A stretch of DNA of 64,000 nucleotides. It comes from Sesamum alatum. Taxonomy: Eukaryota > Streptophyta > Magnoliopsida > Lamiales > Pedaliaceae. The notes under the pieces were generated by a model. That model saw only the letters and a list, made by a program, of their open reading frames with translations, was not told the DNA's origin and searched no databases. Within the stretch, counting starts at the first letter, position 1. Each line of letters opens with the position of its first letter. The position numbers and the translations under genes were made by a program. Shown in pieces: positions 1-11,995 of this stretch. The stretch lies in contig JACGWO010000010.1 of the NCBI GenBank assembly GCA_034509735.1, positions 7,825,193-7,889,192 on the forward strand, in the 5' to 3' direction.

Positions 1-502
1 ACATAAAACCATTTAAAAATATAATTCAACTAAACCGCACCAATGACCATTCCAATTTTAGCGGTTTGTCCTAAAGTTACTTTGGTTACAAAATCCATGC
101 CAATAATGGATGTGTCTAATGGGTATTTTTAAACGTCCATATTTTAAGGGCTAGTTTTTTGTCAAAAAGGTCGTTTCAAAAGTCGGTACATGATCTTCAA
201 TATATATATGTTGCATGTTATTTTCAATTCATTTCATTTGTTCTAGTCTTGATTAACCACACACACTCTCAATATCTCTCGGACACAATTCTTGCATATA
301 CACTTGATCGAATAGAATTGTGTCATTTGGAACGCCACCGTTGATCTCTTGAGTTGGTTGAACAAGTAACAACTTGAACCACTTTTGTTAAACAAAAAGT
401 TGTTTAATTATTATAATTTTGTTATTTTATAGGTTGAAGTATAATTATATATGCGTCAACATATATGTGGTGATCTTCACGTTAAGGCAATTGAGAAAAT
501 GT

Positions 503-3035
503 ATGTATGAGAAGAACCTCCCGAATAGGGCGGGTATTACGCCGGAGGATAGGATGGTGTTAAAACTTTCATAAAATGGGTTTAGTGTCAGCGTAGACAT
601 ATGGACGGGGATAAGATTAGATGCCTGTGTTCGAATTGCAAAAATGGAAGGTTTAAAACACCTTACGAAGTTAATTTTGACTTATGTAGGGGAGGGTTTA
701 TGCCGGAATATTATAATTGGACTTCGCATGGGGAGGAGAGGGTGCAAGAGTACTTTGATGCTCTGACCGTCCCTCCAGTGCAAGAGGAGCTAGCCCCATC
801 TATGCAGGACGAGGATAATTCGCATTGAGGTGATGAACAATAGATGAATTTAGCGCAGATGATGGTTTATGATGCAATCGGCCTGGCTTATTTTTCTTCT
901 TACTACGAGGGTGTGCATGATAATGGTACGCGGTCATGTTTTACTGATGCTAGTCCTAGTTCATGGTAGGGGGTGGGCCATATGATTATGTGTCAGGATT
1001 GTCAGATCGTCTTTTCGATGTAGTGTAGTGGACCAACCATTGTGGAATGGTTGTACCTAATCTCAGTTGACGATGGTTGCTAATTTGGTAAATATCACGG
1101 CCGAGGAGAATTTTTTGAGCAAACATATGATCAACTGTGCCAGTGGGCTGATCATATAATGCCCCGCGATCACACTTTCCCACCCGATTACTATAGTATG
1201 AAAAAATTGATAAGTGACTGACTTTACCTGTTGAGAAGATTGATGCATGTAAAAATAGTTGCATGATGTACTAGAAGGGCTACATTAATAAGGAGTACTA
1301 TATGTTTTGTGGGGACGTTGGGTACAAGCCGACTAGGGAGCGAGACCCGCACCGCTAGAATTCCCCGTATGTCATTCTTAGGTTCCTGCCGCTTACTCCC
1401 CGACTCCAGAGGTTGTATGCTTCGACAGCGACTGTGGAGCACATGACGTGGCATGCCACACATCAGACTAGGGGTGGTAGATGAGTCGAACCGGCTCGAT
1501 TTCGAGCACGAGCTCATCATACTCTATCCATAAGCTCGCGAGCCTTTTTCTATTTTCTTATATATATTTTTTATTTTGAAGTTTTTAGATATTTAACTCA
1601 TATTGAATACTATACAAACTTTACATTCAAAATTAACCATATATTATAATTATTAATCAATATCATATCTATTATGATTTTATAAAACAATACATGGTAC
1701 TTTAATTTATATATTATCTCTATACAAAAACTAGCTTAATCAACAATTTAGTAAGTTTTAATATTCTTTTGTTGTAAATATTTATTTAATATAACGAATA
1801 TAATTTTTATGTTATATTCAATATCTATTTGTAATCTCTTATAGTTTTTAAAATTTACAAGTCCAAACAATTAACTTATAATTTTTCTATATCTATTTAT
1901 GTGAGTATATTTATACCAAAATACATACTTATAAACTTATGTCAAAATTTAGTGATTCTAAAGATAACAATAATAATAATAATGATGGTTGAACAATTTT
2001 AATTATTTTTATTTGTTATTTATATATAATGAGATCGATCACTTAATTTGGTACTTTAGTTTAAAAAAATCGTCTTTTTATCTTTGTATAGTTGAATGAT
2101 ACAAAATTTAAATTATCATCAATTTAAATTTTTTTACATAATGAGATCAACTACTTTAAAGAATAATTTATATTTAATAATTAACATATATTTAATATTT
2201 TTTATAACTAATATAATAATATCTAAAAATAACAATAACAAATTTTTTAAAAAATTGAGCTTCGGCTTGAGCTCGAACCGAGCTGACGAGGTCGAGGTCG
2301 AGGTCGAGCTCATTACTTATGGTTTGAGCTCAAGCTTGAGCTCGAACCATAAGAGCTCGTCGAGCTCGAGCCCATCGATCACCAAAATGGTCGAGTTCGA
2401 CTAGTTTACACCCCTACATCAGACGGAGGAGGGCTGCATGTGTCATCTGCCCGATGCAGACGCGTGGAGACATTTCAACCAGACATATCCTGACTTTGCA
2501 TTGGAGCCCTGTAACGTTAGGCTGGGGCTGTGCACAAACAGGTTTGCGCCGCACGGGCAGTATGATAAAACTTACTCATGTTGGCCCGTTATACTCATAC
2601 CATATAATCTCCAGCCAGGAATATGCATGAAGTTTGAATATATGTTCTTAGGATGGTGATCCCTTGTGCATCTAACTCGAAGCATCTAATTGCTATGTAT
2701 CTGGAGTCGTTGATCGATGAGCTTTTGCAATTGTGGCATGTGGGTGTACAGACACACGACAATGCCACCAGCCAAGCATTCATGATGCGCGCGGTATTAA
2801 TGTGGATCGTGAATGACCTACCCGCTTAGGGGATGGCGTCTAGATGGAGTACCGCTGGTATTATGGGTTTTTCAGTTTGTATGGATGACACATGGGCATT
2901 CCATCTACAACATAGTAGGACGGTGTGCAACTTCGGCTGTCACAATAGTTCCTCCCCAAGGACCATTCGTACCGCAGGAATAAAAAAGCCTTCACTAAAA
3001 ATCGAGCGAAAAGGAAGGTTGCACATTCGAGGCTT
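503..3035 (+). pseudogene. TNP2-like CACTA transposase, decayed and hAT-interrupted (copy 1)
   Basis: Plant CACTA TNP2 transposase (Transposase_21 family), which acts on the element ends. Similarity starts at the ATG at 503 (MYEKNLPNRAGIT). It continues in the exon-like block 601-780 with the transposase-associated domain (DGDKIRCLCSNCKNGRF, then GGFMPEYYNWTSHGE). Blocks near 1250-1460 match the YW..YCKFCG / RYKPTRERDP and PLTPRLQRLY region. Blocks at 2430-3030 match DADAWRHFNQTYPDFALEP, YSCWPVILIPYNL, LQLWHVGV, VNDLP, CMDDTWAFHLQHSR and RNKKAFTKNRAK. Many frameshifts and stops interrupt it, a hAT element sits at 1469-2416, and the C-terminal half of the family protein is absent. Clearly non-functional. 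Confidence 0.9.
1469..2416. mobile_element. Non-autonomous hAT element inside TNP2 (copy 1)
   Basis: 948 bp, ends TAGGGGTG...CACCCCTA, flanked by a perfect 8-bp target-site duplication CATCAGAC (1461-1468 and 2417-2424). Eight-bp duplications with such ends are typical of hAT elements. Subterminal regions are rich in GAGCTCG / GCTCGAGC motifs; the interior is AT-rich and non-coding. Removing it and one target copy joins the two halves of the TNP2 reading region, which confirms the insertion. Confidence 0.93.
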
Positions 3036-3043
3036 TGAATTAG

Positions 3044-4240
3044 GAATGGTACAAATTTATCAGGACCGTTCCTATTTGAGGTACAATATTTCAAATATGG
3101 CGGCTAATTAAAAAAATATGGGAAATTTGAATTAGGAACGGTAGGTGAAAACCTACGACCGTTCCAAACAGTAGCCCAATATTTCGTTTTGGCGCCCAAC
3201 GAAAAATTGGTGGGAAATTCAACTATTGGAATGGTAAGTTTACACATGACCGTTCCAGATTATAGTAGGAACGGTAACTACGTGAGTGCATTAAAACGAC
3301 ATCGTTCTTTATAATAGGAACGGTATTGGGAACACTGTGTCTATTAGGTAACCGTTCCTAGTATTACAACTCCAACCAATTTGTCCGATATCTCAACATC
3401 CATCAGCCGGATCGACACCATTTTTTAACACATACAAGGTTATGGATATGAATTGATGTCCAACAGTCGGATTTCCAATCAATAACCCGGATTTAAGGAT
3501 GCATCTGTTTGTGTTACGATGAATACTGACCGGATACGATAACTCGAGATCCGCACACCGAAATATTTCAAAACGACATATAATGTATTCTTTTGTCTGT
3601 TATATCATATCTAACAGTTTGATTGGAATTTTGATGGTCTGATTATGCCGTGCAGTACAACAATATAGGATGCTAGTTACATCTGTGAAATACTAACAAA
3701 AAAATGTTTACAAATATACTTCATATTGTGAACGTGTGTCTATTGTTTGGAGATTATTATAGATTTTTATAATCTTTAAACATCCAATTGTATACATTTA
3801 TTTAACAAAATAAGTGTTCAGAACGTGTTTTTCTTAATTTATATTTATTATCTAAGAAGAAAAAAAAAACAATTGCAATATATATAGGAACGGTAATGTA
3901 TGAAAATAGGAACGGTAACTAAATGCATGTCTAAAAACGACGTTGTTTCTTTAGTTAGGAACGGGTTGGGAACACTTGTTGTATTATGTGACTGTTCCTA
4001 TTAGTACAATTCCAAGTACTAAGTATTTGGAATTGATATGGGAACGGTAATTTTTTTATTTAGGAACGGTCGGTATTGGGAACGGTTATGGGAATGGTTG
4101 TACTATTAAGTGACCGTTCCTATTTAGGTCAACATCATCAAAACGACATCATAGTATGGCTAATACGACGTCGTTTTCTTTAGTTGGACCGGTAATTGGA
4201 ACGGTCAGGGAAAAAATGACCGTTCCAAAAAGTTATATAA
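3044..4240. repeat. Internal array of GGAACGGT / ACCGTTCC motifs (copy 1)
   Basis: At least a dozen 8-10 bp repeats in both orientations (for example near 3046, 3066, 3137, 3157, 3269, 3892, 3910, 4043, 4112, 4230). Such motifs are normally subterminal in CACTA elements, where the TNPA-type protein binds. Here the array lies in the middle, between the truncated TNP2 and the second gene. I infer that it was once the left subterminal region of a second CACTA element fused to the TNP2-bearing one. Confidence 0.75.
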
Positions 4241-4262
4241 ATTAAACCCTTGGCTAAATTTT

Positions 4263-4282
4263 TCTCACTCTCTCCTCTCTCA

Positions 4283-4319
<37 letters not shown>

Positions 4320-4390
4320 CCTCTCTCTTAGAATCTCTCTCTCTGCCCCTTCGCTTCTCTCAATCTCTCTCTCTCTCAGTACTCCACCTC
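4263..4390. repeat. CT/TC microsatellite (copy 1)
   Basis: A (CT)n-rich tract with a long perfect run near 4283-4308. It lies just upstream of the second CACTA gene, so it may be part of its 5' leader or promoter. The partner tract in copy 2 is about 30 bp shorter, the usual slippage behaviour. Confidence 0.9.
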
Positions 4391-5099
4391 CGTCGCCGCC
4401 GTACATCCGCTCTCTCTGTCTCTCGCCACCACCACCACCACCCTCTCTCTCTCTGACTCTCGCCACCCCAACCCCACCAGCACTCGCGGCCAGCCACCAC
4501 CCCACTCAGGTTCTTCACTCAATTTCAGAAATTTTGTGTAATTTCAGGCTATTTATGTAATTTCATAAATTTTTTGGTTATTTTGTATAGCTTATGTAAA
4601 TTTTAGGATAACTTCTGTAATTTCTGTAGATTTTAGGTAATTTTCTGTAATGATATGTACATTTTAGGAATTTCTATTAATTTCTACAATTTATGTTGTA
4701 ATTTCTGTTAATTTATTTAAATGTTGGTTAATTTTTGTAATTTGTGTTGTAATTTTACAAATTTATGTAAATATTGGTAATTTCAGAAAATTGGTGTAAT
4801 TATGTAACGTTAGGGGTATGCAATTTTTGTGCATTGTGAATTTTCTGTTTTTTTTTTTTTTTTGAATTTTCTGTAATTATTTCTGGAATTTTCTGTTTTT
4901 ATTTGTGAATTTTCTGTAATTATTAGAAAATTCAGAAAATAATGAGAATTTTAATATAATTATTAGAAAATAATATTATGAAAAATTATTAGAAAAATCA
5001 AAAAATAATGTATAGAAAAATTCTATACGAAACTGTTTTAAAAAATTGTATGTAATTTTCTGTAAATTTTAAAAAAAAATTGGATAATTTTCTTTGATA

Positions 5100-5425
5100 T
5101 ATGAAATTTCTGAAATTTGTTAATCTGGAAATTTGAATTTTTTTGGGGAATTTTTAATTTTTTAAAAATTTGGAAATTTGAATTTGTTAAAATCTGGAAT
5201 TGTGAATTTTTTAAAAATCTGGAATTTTGAATTTTTTAAAAATCTGAAAATTTGAATTTTTTAAAATCTGGAATTTTGAGATTTTTAAAAATCTGGAATT
5301 TTTTATTTTTTAAAAATCTGGAAATTTGAATTTTTTAAAATATGGAATTTTGAATTTTTTAAAAATCTGGAATTTTTAATTTTTCAAAAAACTGGAAATT
5401 TGAATTTTTCAAAAAATTCAATAAT
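5100..5425. repeat. Degenerate AT-rich minisatellite (copy 1)
   Basis: About fourteen imperfect repeats of roughly 20-23 bp, built on 'AAAATCTGGAATTTTGAATT'. They lie in the region upstream of the second CACTA gene's first coding exon. Partner at 42485-42800. Confidence 0.85.
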
Positions 5426-5587
5426 TAAAAATATGATAATTTGAAGGAATCAGTGCAATTTCAGGGTAAAATTATGGTATTTAGTATAAATATGTACAGT
5501 TGTAGAATTTAGTTTGCATATATATTAAATAAATTAGAAAATATTCATTATTGAAATAAATTGATACTTACATGTATTTTTTAGATA

Positions 5588-7190
5588 ATATTTGGTCGGG
5601 ATTTTCCACCTTGAGTAGGTGGTCGTGGCCGCGATTGCGGCGAACCGGCTATACCGCCGGCTGGTGTTGCTTCCCAGGATGGGGAAGCAGTGTTCCGACC
5701 ACCACCACCACCACCACCACCACCGGCAGAGCAGGCACCCGCACCACCTGCGCCGGCAGAGCAGCCACCTACACCACCTGCGCTGGATCAGCAACCCGGT
5801 GCGTCTACCGCTGCGCCGGATCAACAGCCTGGACTATCCACTACTACACCGGCGGTCGATCCGGCTCGTCCATGGGTTGCCCCACCACCCCCACCACCAC
5901 CGGCCCCACCACTCCCACCACCATCCGCGCGCCAGTACATCACACTCGCCGATGTGAGGTACAATTTATATGTTTAAATTTTTTTTGTAATTTAAATTAA
6001 TATTTTTATGTCATACTAATTATTTTATAATTTCAGTCGTGATCGGAAGATCCACGAGCGCATGTACGCAGTCGTGCGAGGACACTATCCCCATCCTTGG
6101 GGCAGTTTGCGCAAGGTGCCGCTAGAGCACCAGCATTTCTGGTTTGAGAGTTTGAAGGTAACGACAATTAATTTTTATTTTTAAATATTTTAACAATCTA
6201 AGTTAATATATATTTATATATATATTTTTAATACAGATGACGTACTGGTGGGACGCCGACGACGAGTCGATGTTCAAGATCTTCCATGTTTGGGTGGGGA
6301 AGTTCCTGAGGAAGAAGTTCGTCCTCGCCAGTCAGTCCCTACAGAAGCCTCTATGGCTGGCGAACGATGTCTGGCGGCAGCTCCTTCTGTACTGGGATTC
6401 CCCGGAGTTCAAGCAGGAGTGCGAGAAGAACAAGGTGAACCGGAAAGCCAACCCAGCTGCATCCACTACTGTGTACCGCGTGGGATCTGTCTCCGTCGGT
6501 ATGCAAAAGCGGAAAATGGTAAGATATCTAATGTTATTTCAATTATTTATTACTATTAAATTAAAATTGTAATAATTTTTTCCCATTTCTTTTTACAGGA
6601 GGAGCAGCTCGGCCGGCCAGTGAAGCAGATGGAGTTATTCTCCAGATGCTACAAGAAGAAGGCCGACGGCGGCTGGAGCGGGTCGAGGGCACCGGAGGTG
6701 GCAGTAAGTTGTAATTAATACATTCTAATTTATTTTTTTAAATATTTGAAAATTTTCTAATTTATTGTAATTATTTTTGCAGGAGATGTTTCAGAAGATG
6801 ATGGAGGATCATCAATCTCAAGCCTCGTGCAACCCTGAGGATTCTGCTTTCGAATCAGAGGGCTCGGTGGTGCAAACCGAGCAGCAGATGTGGCTCACTT
6901 GCGTCGAGGGCAAGAACAAGGGTCAGGTATTTGGTCTTGGTTCTGAGGCCCTGGGGCTCAGCCAGACCGTTACCTCGCCATCACCACCGCCACCGCCCGC
7001 GCCAGAGCCAGCGCCTTCGTCAAACGTGGAGGGTCGGTTAGGCCGCCTCGAGGAGATGATGGCGGACCTGATGGGCATGGCGAAGGACATGGAGACCAGT
7101 CGCTCGGGCGCCGGCCCGTCACGGCCTCCTAGAGACCCCACCCGTCCAGACATTGACGAGATGGACGAGGCCGATGGGGACGAAGAGTAA
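5588..7190 (+). pseudogene. CACTA second gene, Transposase_24-like, five exons (copy 1)
   Basis: Matches the plant 'putative transposase Ptta/En/Spm' (Transposase_24) family. Exons with GT-AG borders: 5588-5958, 6037-6157, 6237-6518, 6599-6703, 6783-7190. The first is proline-rich. The second and third hold the core (HQHFWFESLK, then WWDADDESMFKIF and NKVNRKANPAASTTVY). The last has an acidic C-terminus ending DGDEE. Lesions: the start codon is ATA (ATG in copy 2) and the ninth codon is TGA (CGA in copy 2). Exons 2-5 remain open in this copy. Reconstructed length would be about 430 residues. By analogy with En/Spm TNPA it may have bound the subterminal repeats. Confidence 0.85.
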
Positions 7191-7374
7191 ATTATGTATT
7201 TTTTTTTGTAATCAAATCGGATAATATTCATATTTAATATAATTTTTATTTCTAAATTATGCATTTTTTCATATTTAAATATTAATTATATAATCAAAAT
7301 ATTATTATTAATTTAATTTATATTTAAATGATAAAAACTTTTAATATGGAAAAAAATAAATAATTTATTATTTA

Positions 7375-8079
7375 GGAATAGTACTTAGACGGTTCTTAAG
7401 CGCAACTTACCGTTCCTATATTTGACTTTTTCAAAGACTTACCGTTCCCAATGCCGATGAAACAACCATTCCAACTATACACATCAACCGTTCTTAAAGA
7501 CGGAACCTACCGTGCCTAATTGTATTCCAAAATCAATCTTTTTGTGGTTAGGCTTTCGTTCTAAAGACAATACCAAAAACCAGTCCAAAATAGTATTCCA
7601 AAGTTAGAGTGCAAACACCGTTCCTAAACGTCGCGACAAAATATATTCCAGTTACCGGTCCTAATCTTTACAACTAACCGTTCCTATATGTATTCCAGAC
7701 ACCATGCTAAATTTTATCTACAATATAAGTGGACTATTCCAAAAAAAGTTCTAACGACCGTTCCTAATTGCACGATTTAGTTTCGATGCTACCGTTCCTA
7801 ATGTTCATAAAGTGCTTCAAATGCAAAAAAATTAAAATTATACGTACAAATGTAATTAGGAATGGTAGAACCAGATGGTGCCAAACACCGTTCCCAAATA
7901 GGAATGGTAATCTCGGTACCGTTCCTAATAATTAGGATAGCCTCTTATTGCCACGGATAGCCTCCCGTTCCTCAACCGTTCCTAATTGCAGTCCAAAAGG
8001 TTTAAGTGAAGTATTTACCGTTCCAAATAATAAAAAAATCGTTTCTGTTACCGTCCCGATTCCCGCTTTTTTTGTAATG
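7375..8079. repeat. CACTA right subterminal repeats and end (copy 1)
   Basis: About fifteen ACCGTTCC-type motifs (near 7403, 7440, 7485, 7617, 7678, 7760, 7793, 7888, 7917, 7976, 8017), mostly in one orientation, ending in TTTTTTTGTAATG. This is the right arm of the CACTA element. Confidence 0.88.
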
Positions 8080-8084
8080 TCTAA

Positions 8085-8690
8085 TTATTGCTTAATAATT
8101 TCTTCTTCATTCTATAAATATATACGTACACAATTGCAATTAGATAAGATATTAATATATATTATCTGATGCAATCACATTTGATTTCTATTTCTATTTA
8201 TGTGCTGCTGCTAAATTAATCAGCTTCCCAAAATTTATAAGACCAAAAATTCCAACATTATATGTATATATATTGTAGGGGCCAAAACCTATTACAGTTT
8301 CAGACCCTCCAAAACCTAGAGTATGTCGTTGATTGAGGCAAGCACACGGTATTCTTTAGTAAAAGGCGAAAGAATAGTTCGCTCTGTGCTACGATTACTG
8401 TATGGTAGTGAAAAGCCTTTTTTCTTGTAGTGTGTGCAGACTTTGCAGTAGTTGCAATTGTTTCATTCTATAAATATATACGTTCACGTACACAATTGCA
8501 ATTACTTAAGATATACAGATAATCTCCACTGAAAATTAGTCTTATTATTCTGATTCAATGAAAATATTAAACTACTGTAGTTGTGTCTTCCGAAAGCTGT
8601 GAATTACTCTTTCAAGTTTAAAATGCCCAACACAACTAATTTTTGACACTTGGTTATTTAAATATAGAGTAAAATACAAAAGTTACTGTG
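8085..8690. repeat. Copy of the U2 gene's 5' flank without the U2 gene (copy 1)
   Basis: Matches 34266-35215, the sequence upstream of the U2 snRNA gene, from GCTTAATAATTTCTTC onward. It lacks about 390 bp (equivalent of 34568-34960), replaced by a short piece ending TTCTTGTAGTG at 8437. The CACTA right end abuts it at 8079, just where the U2 promoter would follow. I infer that a former U2 locus copy was disrupted by the CACTA element. Confidence 0.8.
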
Positions 8691-9090
8691 GTTACAAAAG
8701 CCACTTCAATAATGGATGTGTCTAACGGGTATTTTTTAAACTGCCATATTTCAGTGGCTATTTTTTGCCACAAAGTCTGTTCCAAAGCCAGTCCATGATC
8801 TTTTATATATATATGTTGTTTATAATTAATTTTATTTGTTCAACTCTTGATTAACCCCCCCCCCCCCACACTCTCAATATCTCTCGGATACAAATCTTGC
8901 ATATACACTTGATCGGGTAGAATTGTTTGATTTGGAACGACTCCCGTTGACTGCTTGAGTTGGTTGACCAGGTAACAACTCGAACCCTTTCCGTTAAACA
9001 AAAAGCTGTTTAATTGTTATAGTTTTGTTATTTTTATAGATTGAAATATAATTATATATATATGTCCGCATATAAATAGTGATCATCATG
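8676..9090 (+). mobile_element. Second CACTA 5'-region fragment (copy 1)
   Basis: Diverged copy of 73-480: shares AATAATGGATGTGTCTAA, the CTCAATATCTCTCGGA stretch and GAGTTGGTTGA. Both ends are truncated and no transposase sequence follows. It also contains a C tract at 8857-8869 that is 13 long here and about 6 in copy 2. Confidence 0.85.
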
Positions 9091-9099
9091 TTTTCAAAT

Positions 9100-10600
9100 A
9101 ACGAGTAGATATTTGTAATTATATCACACATCAGGGGAGGTGGAGGTATTTACCCTTAAATATATTAAGTCAAGTATAGTATAGAAGATCACCTATATCA
9201 GTGTGAAGACGGGCCGCTTCAAATTAAAACACTTATGAATCAAAAATGATAATCTAAGGCCAAAATGGACTCAATCGATTGAATCAAATATATTAGAGAA
9301 AGTATTGTGGGGGTAGTGCTTGTCTTGGTTCCCCATTTCTCAAAGTTTGCATTACTACTATTTTGAGATTATAAGTCGTTGTTAGAGGACGTTAAAGTCA
9401 GGAATATTTGTATTTTTTCAAACAACAAGGAGGTACTTGTAATAATCTAAGGCCAAAATGGAATCAATCTATTTAATCAAAGATATTAGAGAAAGTATTG
9501 GGGGGGGGGGGTGTTAGTGCTTGTCTTGGTTCCCCGCTTCTCATAGTTTGTAGTGCTATTACTTTGACATTGTAAGTCATTGTATCTTGTGACACAAATT
9601 ATTGGCACCGTGAGCACTAGAGCGGGGCAAGAATTATCTTGAAGGTAAAACTCTTGTCTCAATTTCATAATATACAAATCCCATATCCCTCATAGTTACA
9701 AGATGCTACAAAAAAAGTGAAAGAGGAATGGCTATGGTTTCTAGATGGGAGGTGTGAATTAAAAACACCCTCTTCACCCAACGTACTACTTGGTCTTGTA
9801 TCGACTAAGCAACGATATTCCACTGACTTCTCGTTTGAAACTCTTTTAAGTGTCTGCATGTTCATATGCATTTATTTCCGTTCATGTGGGGAATTCTTGA
9901 AAAATGGTGAACGATAAATTAAAGAATAAATTTATTTAATAAATTTATGTGACTAAATCGTGGTAAGAGATTGGTTACAATGTGCGAAGTAGAACAAGTT
10001 CGTGACACATGGTGATGGGTGATGGCTCCTAATCTTTATCCAAATCAACCGAATAGGTGTCTATCTCTAAGGTGGTATGTCTTTTAATTGAAATGATGTG
10101 TCCATTGGGTAAAACCCTTTCGGTGAAACGATGCTTATCCCTGGGTGAATTGCTATGTCCTTTTGTTTAAATGTTCCGTCCATTCGGATGAAAAATCATA
10201 ACCTTTCAAAGGCATCTTTTTTATTGGACAAGTCCATTCAATGACATACCACTACTTTGAGATTATAAGTCGTTGTATTCTGGGAGATAAATTGTTGTCA
10301 CCATTAGCACCAGAGCGAGGCATAATTGTTTCAAAGTAAAGACTCTAACTCTTGTCCCGACTTCATAATGCACAAATCCCACATGTCCCTCATAGTTGAC
10401 AACACAATCTCTATAATTATATGTATATTATAAAAGTGTGAATGATTTATCATATTTTATGTTTCTTCTTTCTCTTGATTCCAATTACATCCCCTAGTCA
10501 TACAATAATAGATTATAAATTTTTGTGCACAAATAAGTAATTTTGTAATTAGTTTTACAGTTGTTAATTACTTCCATAGTTGAATTGAGATAGAACTCTA
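9100..10600. repeat. LTR-like direct repeats and non-coding debris (copy 1)
   Basis: No gene recognised. A roughly 130-bp motif with CACCAGAGCG-type core, ACTCTTGTCTC and CCCTCATAGTT occurs at about 9565-9695 and 10255-10395, and again at 31393-31450 (short) and 36790-36945. These could be remnants of LTR ends, but no primer-binding site or coding region is visible. A G tract lies at 9500-9511. The ORFs here are short and look random. Confidence 0.55.
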
Positions 10601-11995
10601 ATAAGAATAATATATAATAAAGAGTTTTGTTCACAACTAATAACTAATTAAATAAAATTAGTTAAGAAGCTTAATACTATCTAGGAAAATATATAGGCTA
10701 TATATTTAGAAGAAGATATACTATTTAGAAATATGAAGAAGCAACTATGTGAAAAAAGTGAAGCAATTTGGGATAGTTTTCCATTAGTTTAATATAATTT
10801 AAATTTTATAAAAAAATATTATAAGATATGAGTAATATGTGATTTTTTATATTTTTCCTGATGATTAAAATTGCTTAGGAAGTATAATTCTATAAAGCAA
10901 TAAATAATATCTGGCTGAAGTACCTAATTAATAGTATAATACCGCAAGTTCAATGAAAACAAAATTAAATTAGAAACGAGGACTTTAAAGTAAACAAGTT
11001 TATGTTAAAATTAATTACTTATGAAAAAAAAGTTAGAATAAGATCACCTATAACATAAGTGATTCCATTATTAGTTGTCTTTATAATAGTAATAGTAATT
11101 GTAATCATAATTATATTATTCAAAATTAACTTATTTTATGAATTAAATAAATCTATATTTATGGAATGCTTAATGTACTGGCTACTTGGTCTTTAACAAT
11201 TCTACTACATCATTTCTGTAATAAGTAATTTGATTTATGTATATTTATATTTTTAATTGGGTTAATTATATTTACATCCCCTCACCTATTGTCCTTTTAC
11301 ACAAGTCACTCATACCTTTTGAAAAGTTACGAAAACCACGTCTAACAACCTTTAAAATGCAAAAAGTCCTTATTGACCCATCAAACTTTAATATAATTTT
11401 TCAAGGACATAAATGCTCTTAGAGGTGTTTTGTAATTACCAAAAAGGTAAAGGAGGTGTCCTAATTATGAGGGTGAATACTATGGCCCTATATATTCTTT
11501 TATTTTTTATACCAATTTAAGTTTAATTTATTATATTAAATTTTTTAATTTGAATCTCTAAATAAAATTATACCTTTTCATAACAGAAATATTAAATTAT
11601 TCAATTAATGTATTAATAAAATTAGTTGTTGGATTATAAGTTTAATTCAAAAAAAATTATGACACTTGTATAAATTATTAAAATAAAAGAGTATTATCCT
11701 CTATTTTTATTTATATCCTCTATTTTTATTTATAACTATTTTACTAAAACTAATAAATTACAATTCAAAATATTTAAGGTATTTTATATAAGTCATATTA
11801 GAATTAGCAAAATAAATAATTTATTTATTGCTAGATATTTTAAAATATTAAATTATTTTTTAAGAAAAAATTATCCTTTCTTCCCCAACCCAACCGCCAT
11901 GCCCACCCCCAACCTCCACCGACACCCTTGCCCTCGCCCCAGCCACCCCGTTGCCACTTGTGCCCTTGCCCTGCTTGCACCCTCCTTGTTGCCTG

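Larger units (their letters stand above)
1..8079 (+). mobile_element. CACTA (En/Spm) transposon, copy 1, left end outside window
   Basis: Equivalent to 37409-45456 of the complete copy. It carries a TNP2-like transposase pseudogene (503-3035), a Transposase_24-like second gene (5588-7190), and many GGAACGGT / ACCGTTCC repeats near 3044-4240 and 7375-8060, as expected for subterminal repeats of CACTA elements. The right end reads TTTTTTTGTAATG, where copy 2 has TTTTTTTGTAGTG, so the terminal CACTA motif is mutated here. This copy is most likely immobile. Confidence 0.9.

Noticed and set aside
4250..4505. Open frames of 65-68 codons across the CT tract
   Set aside because: Both are direct translations of a CT/GA microsatellite (Leu-Ser or Glu-Arg runs) with no domain; not genes.
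9486..9677. 63-codon minus-strand frame with similar frames at 36722-36928 and 46685-46897
   Set aside because: All three are translations of the same LTR-like repeat; no recognised domain and the ends are not conserved.
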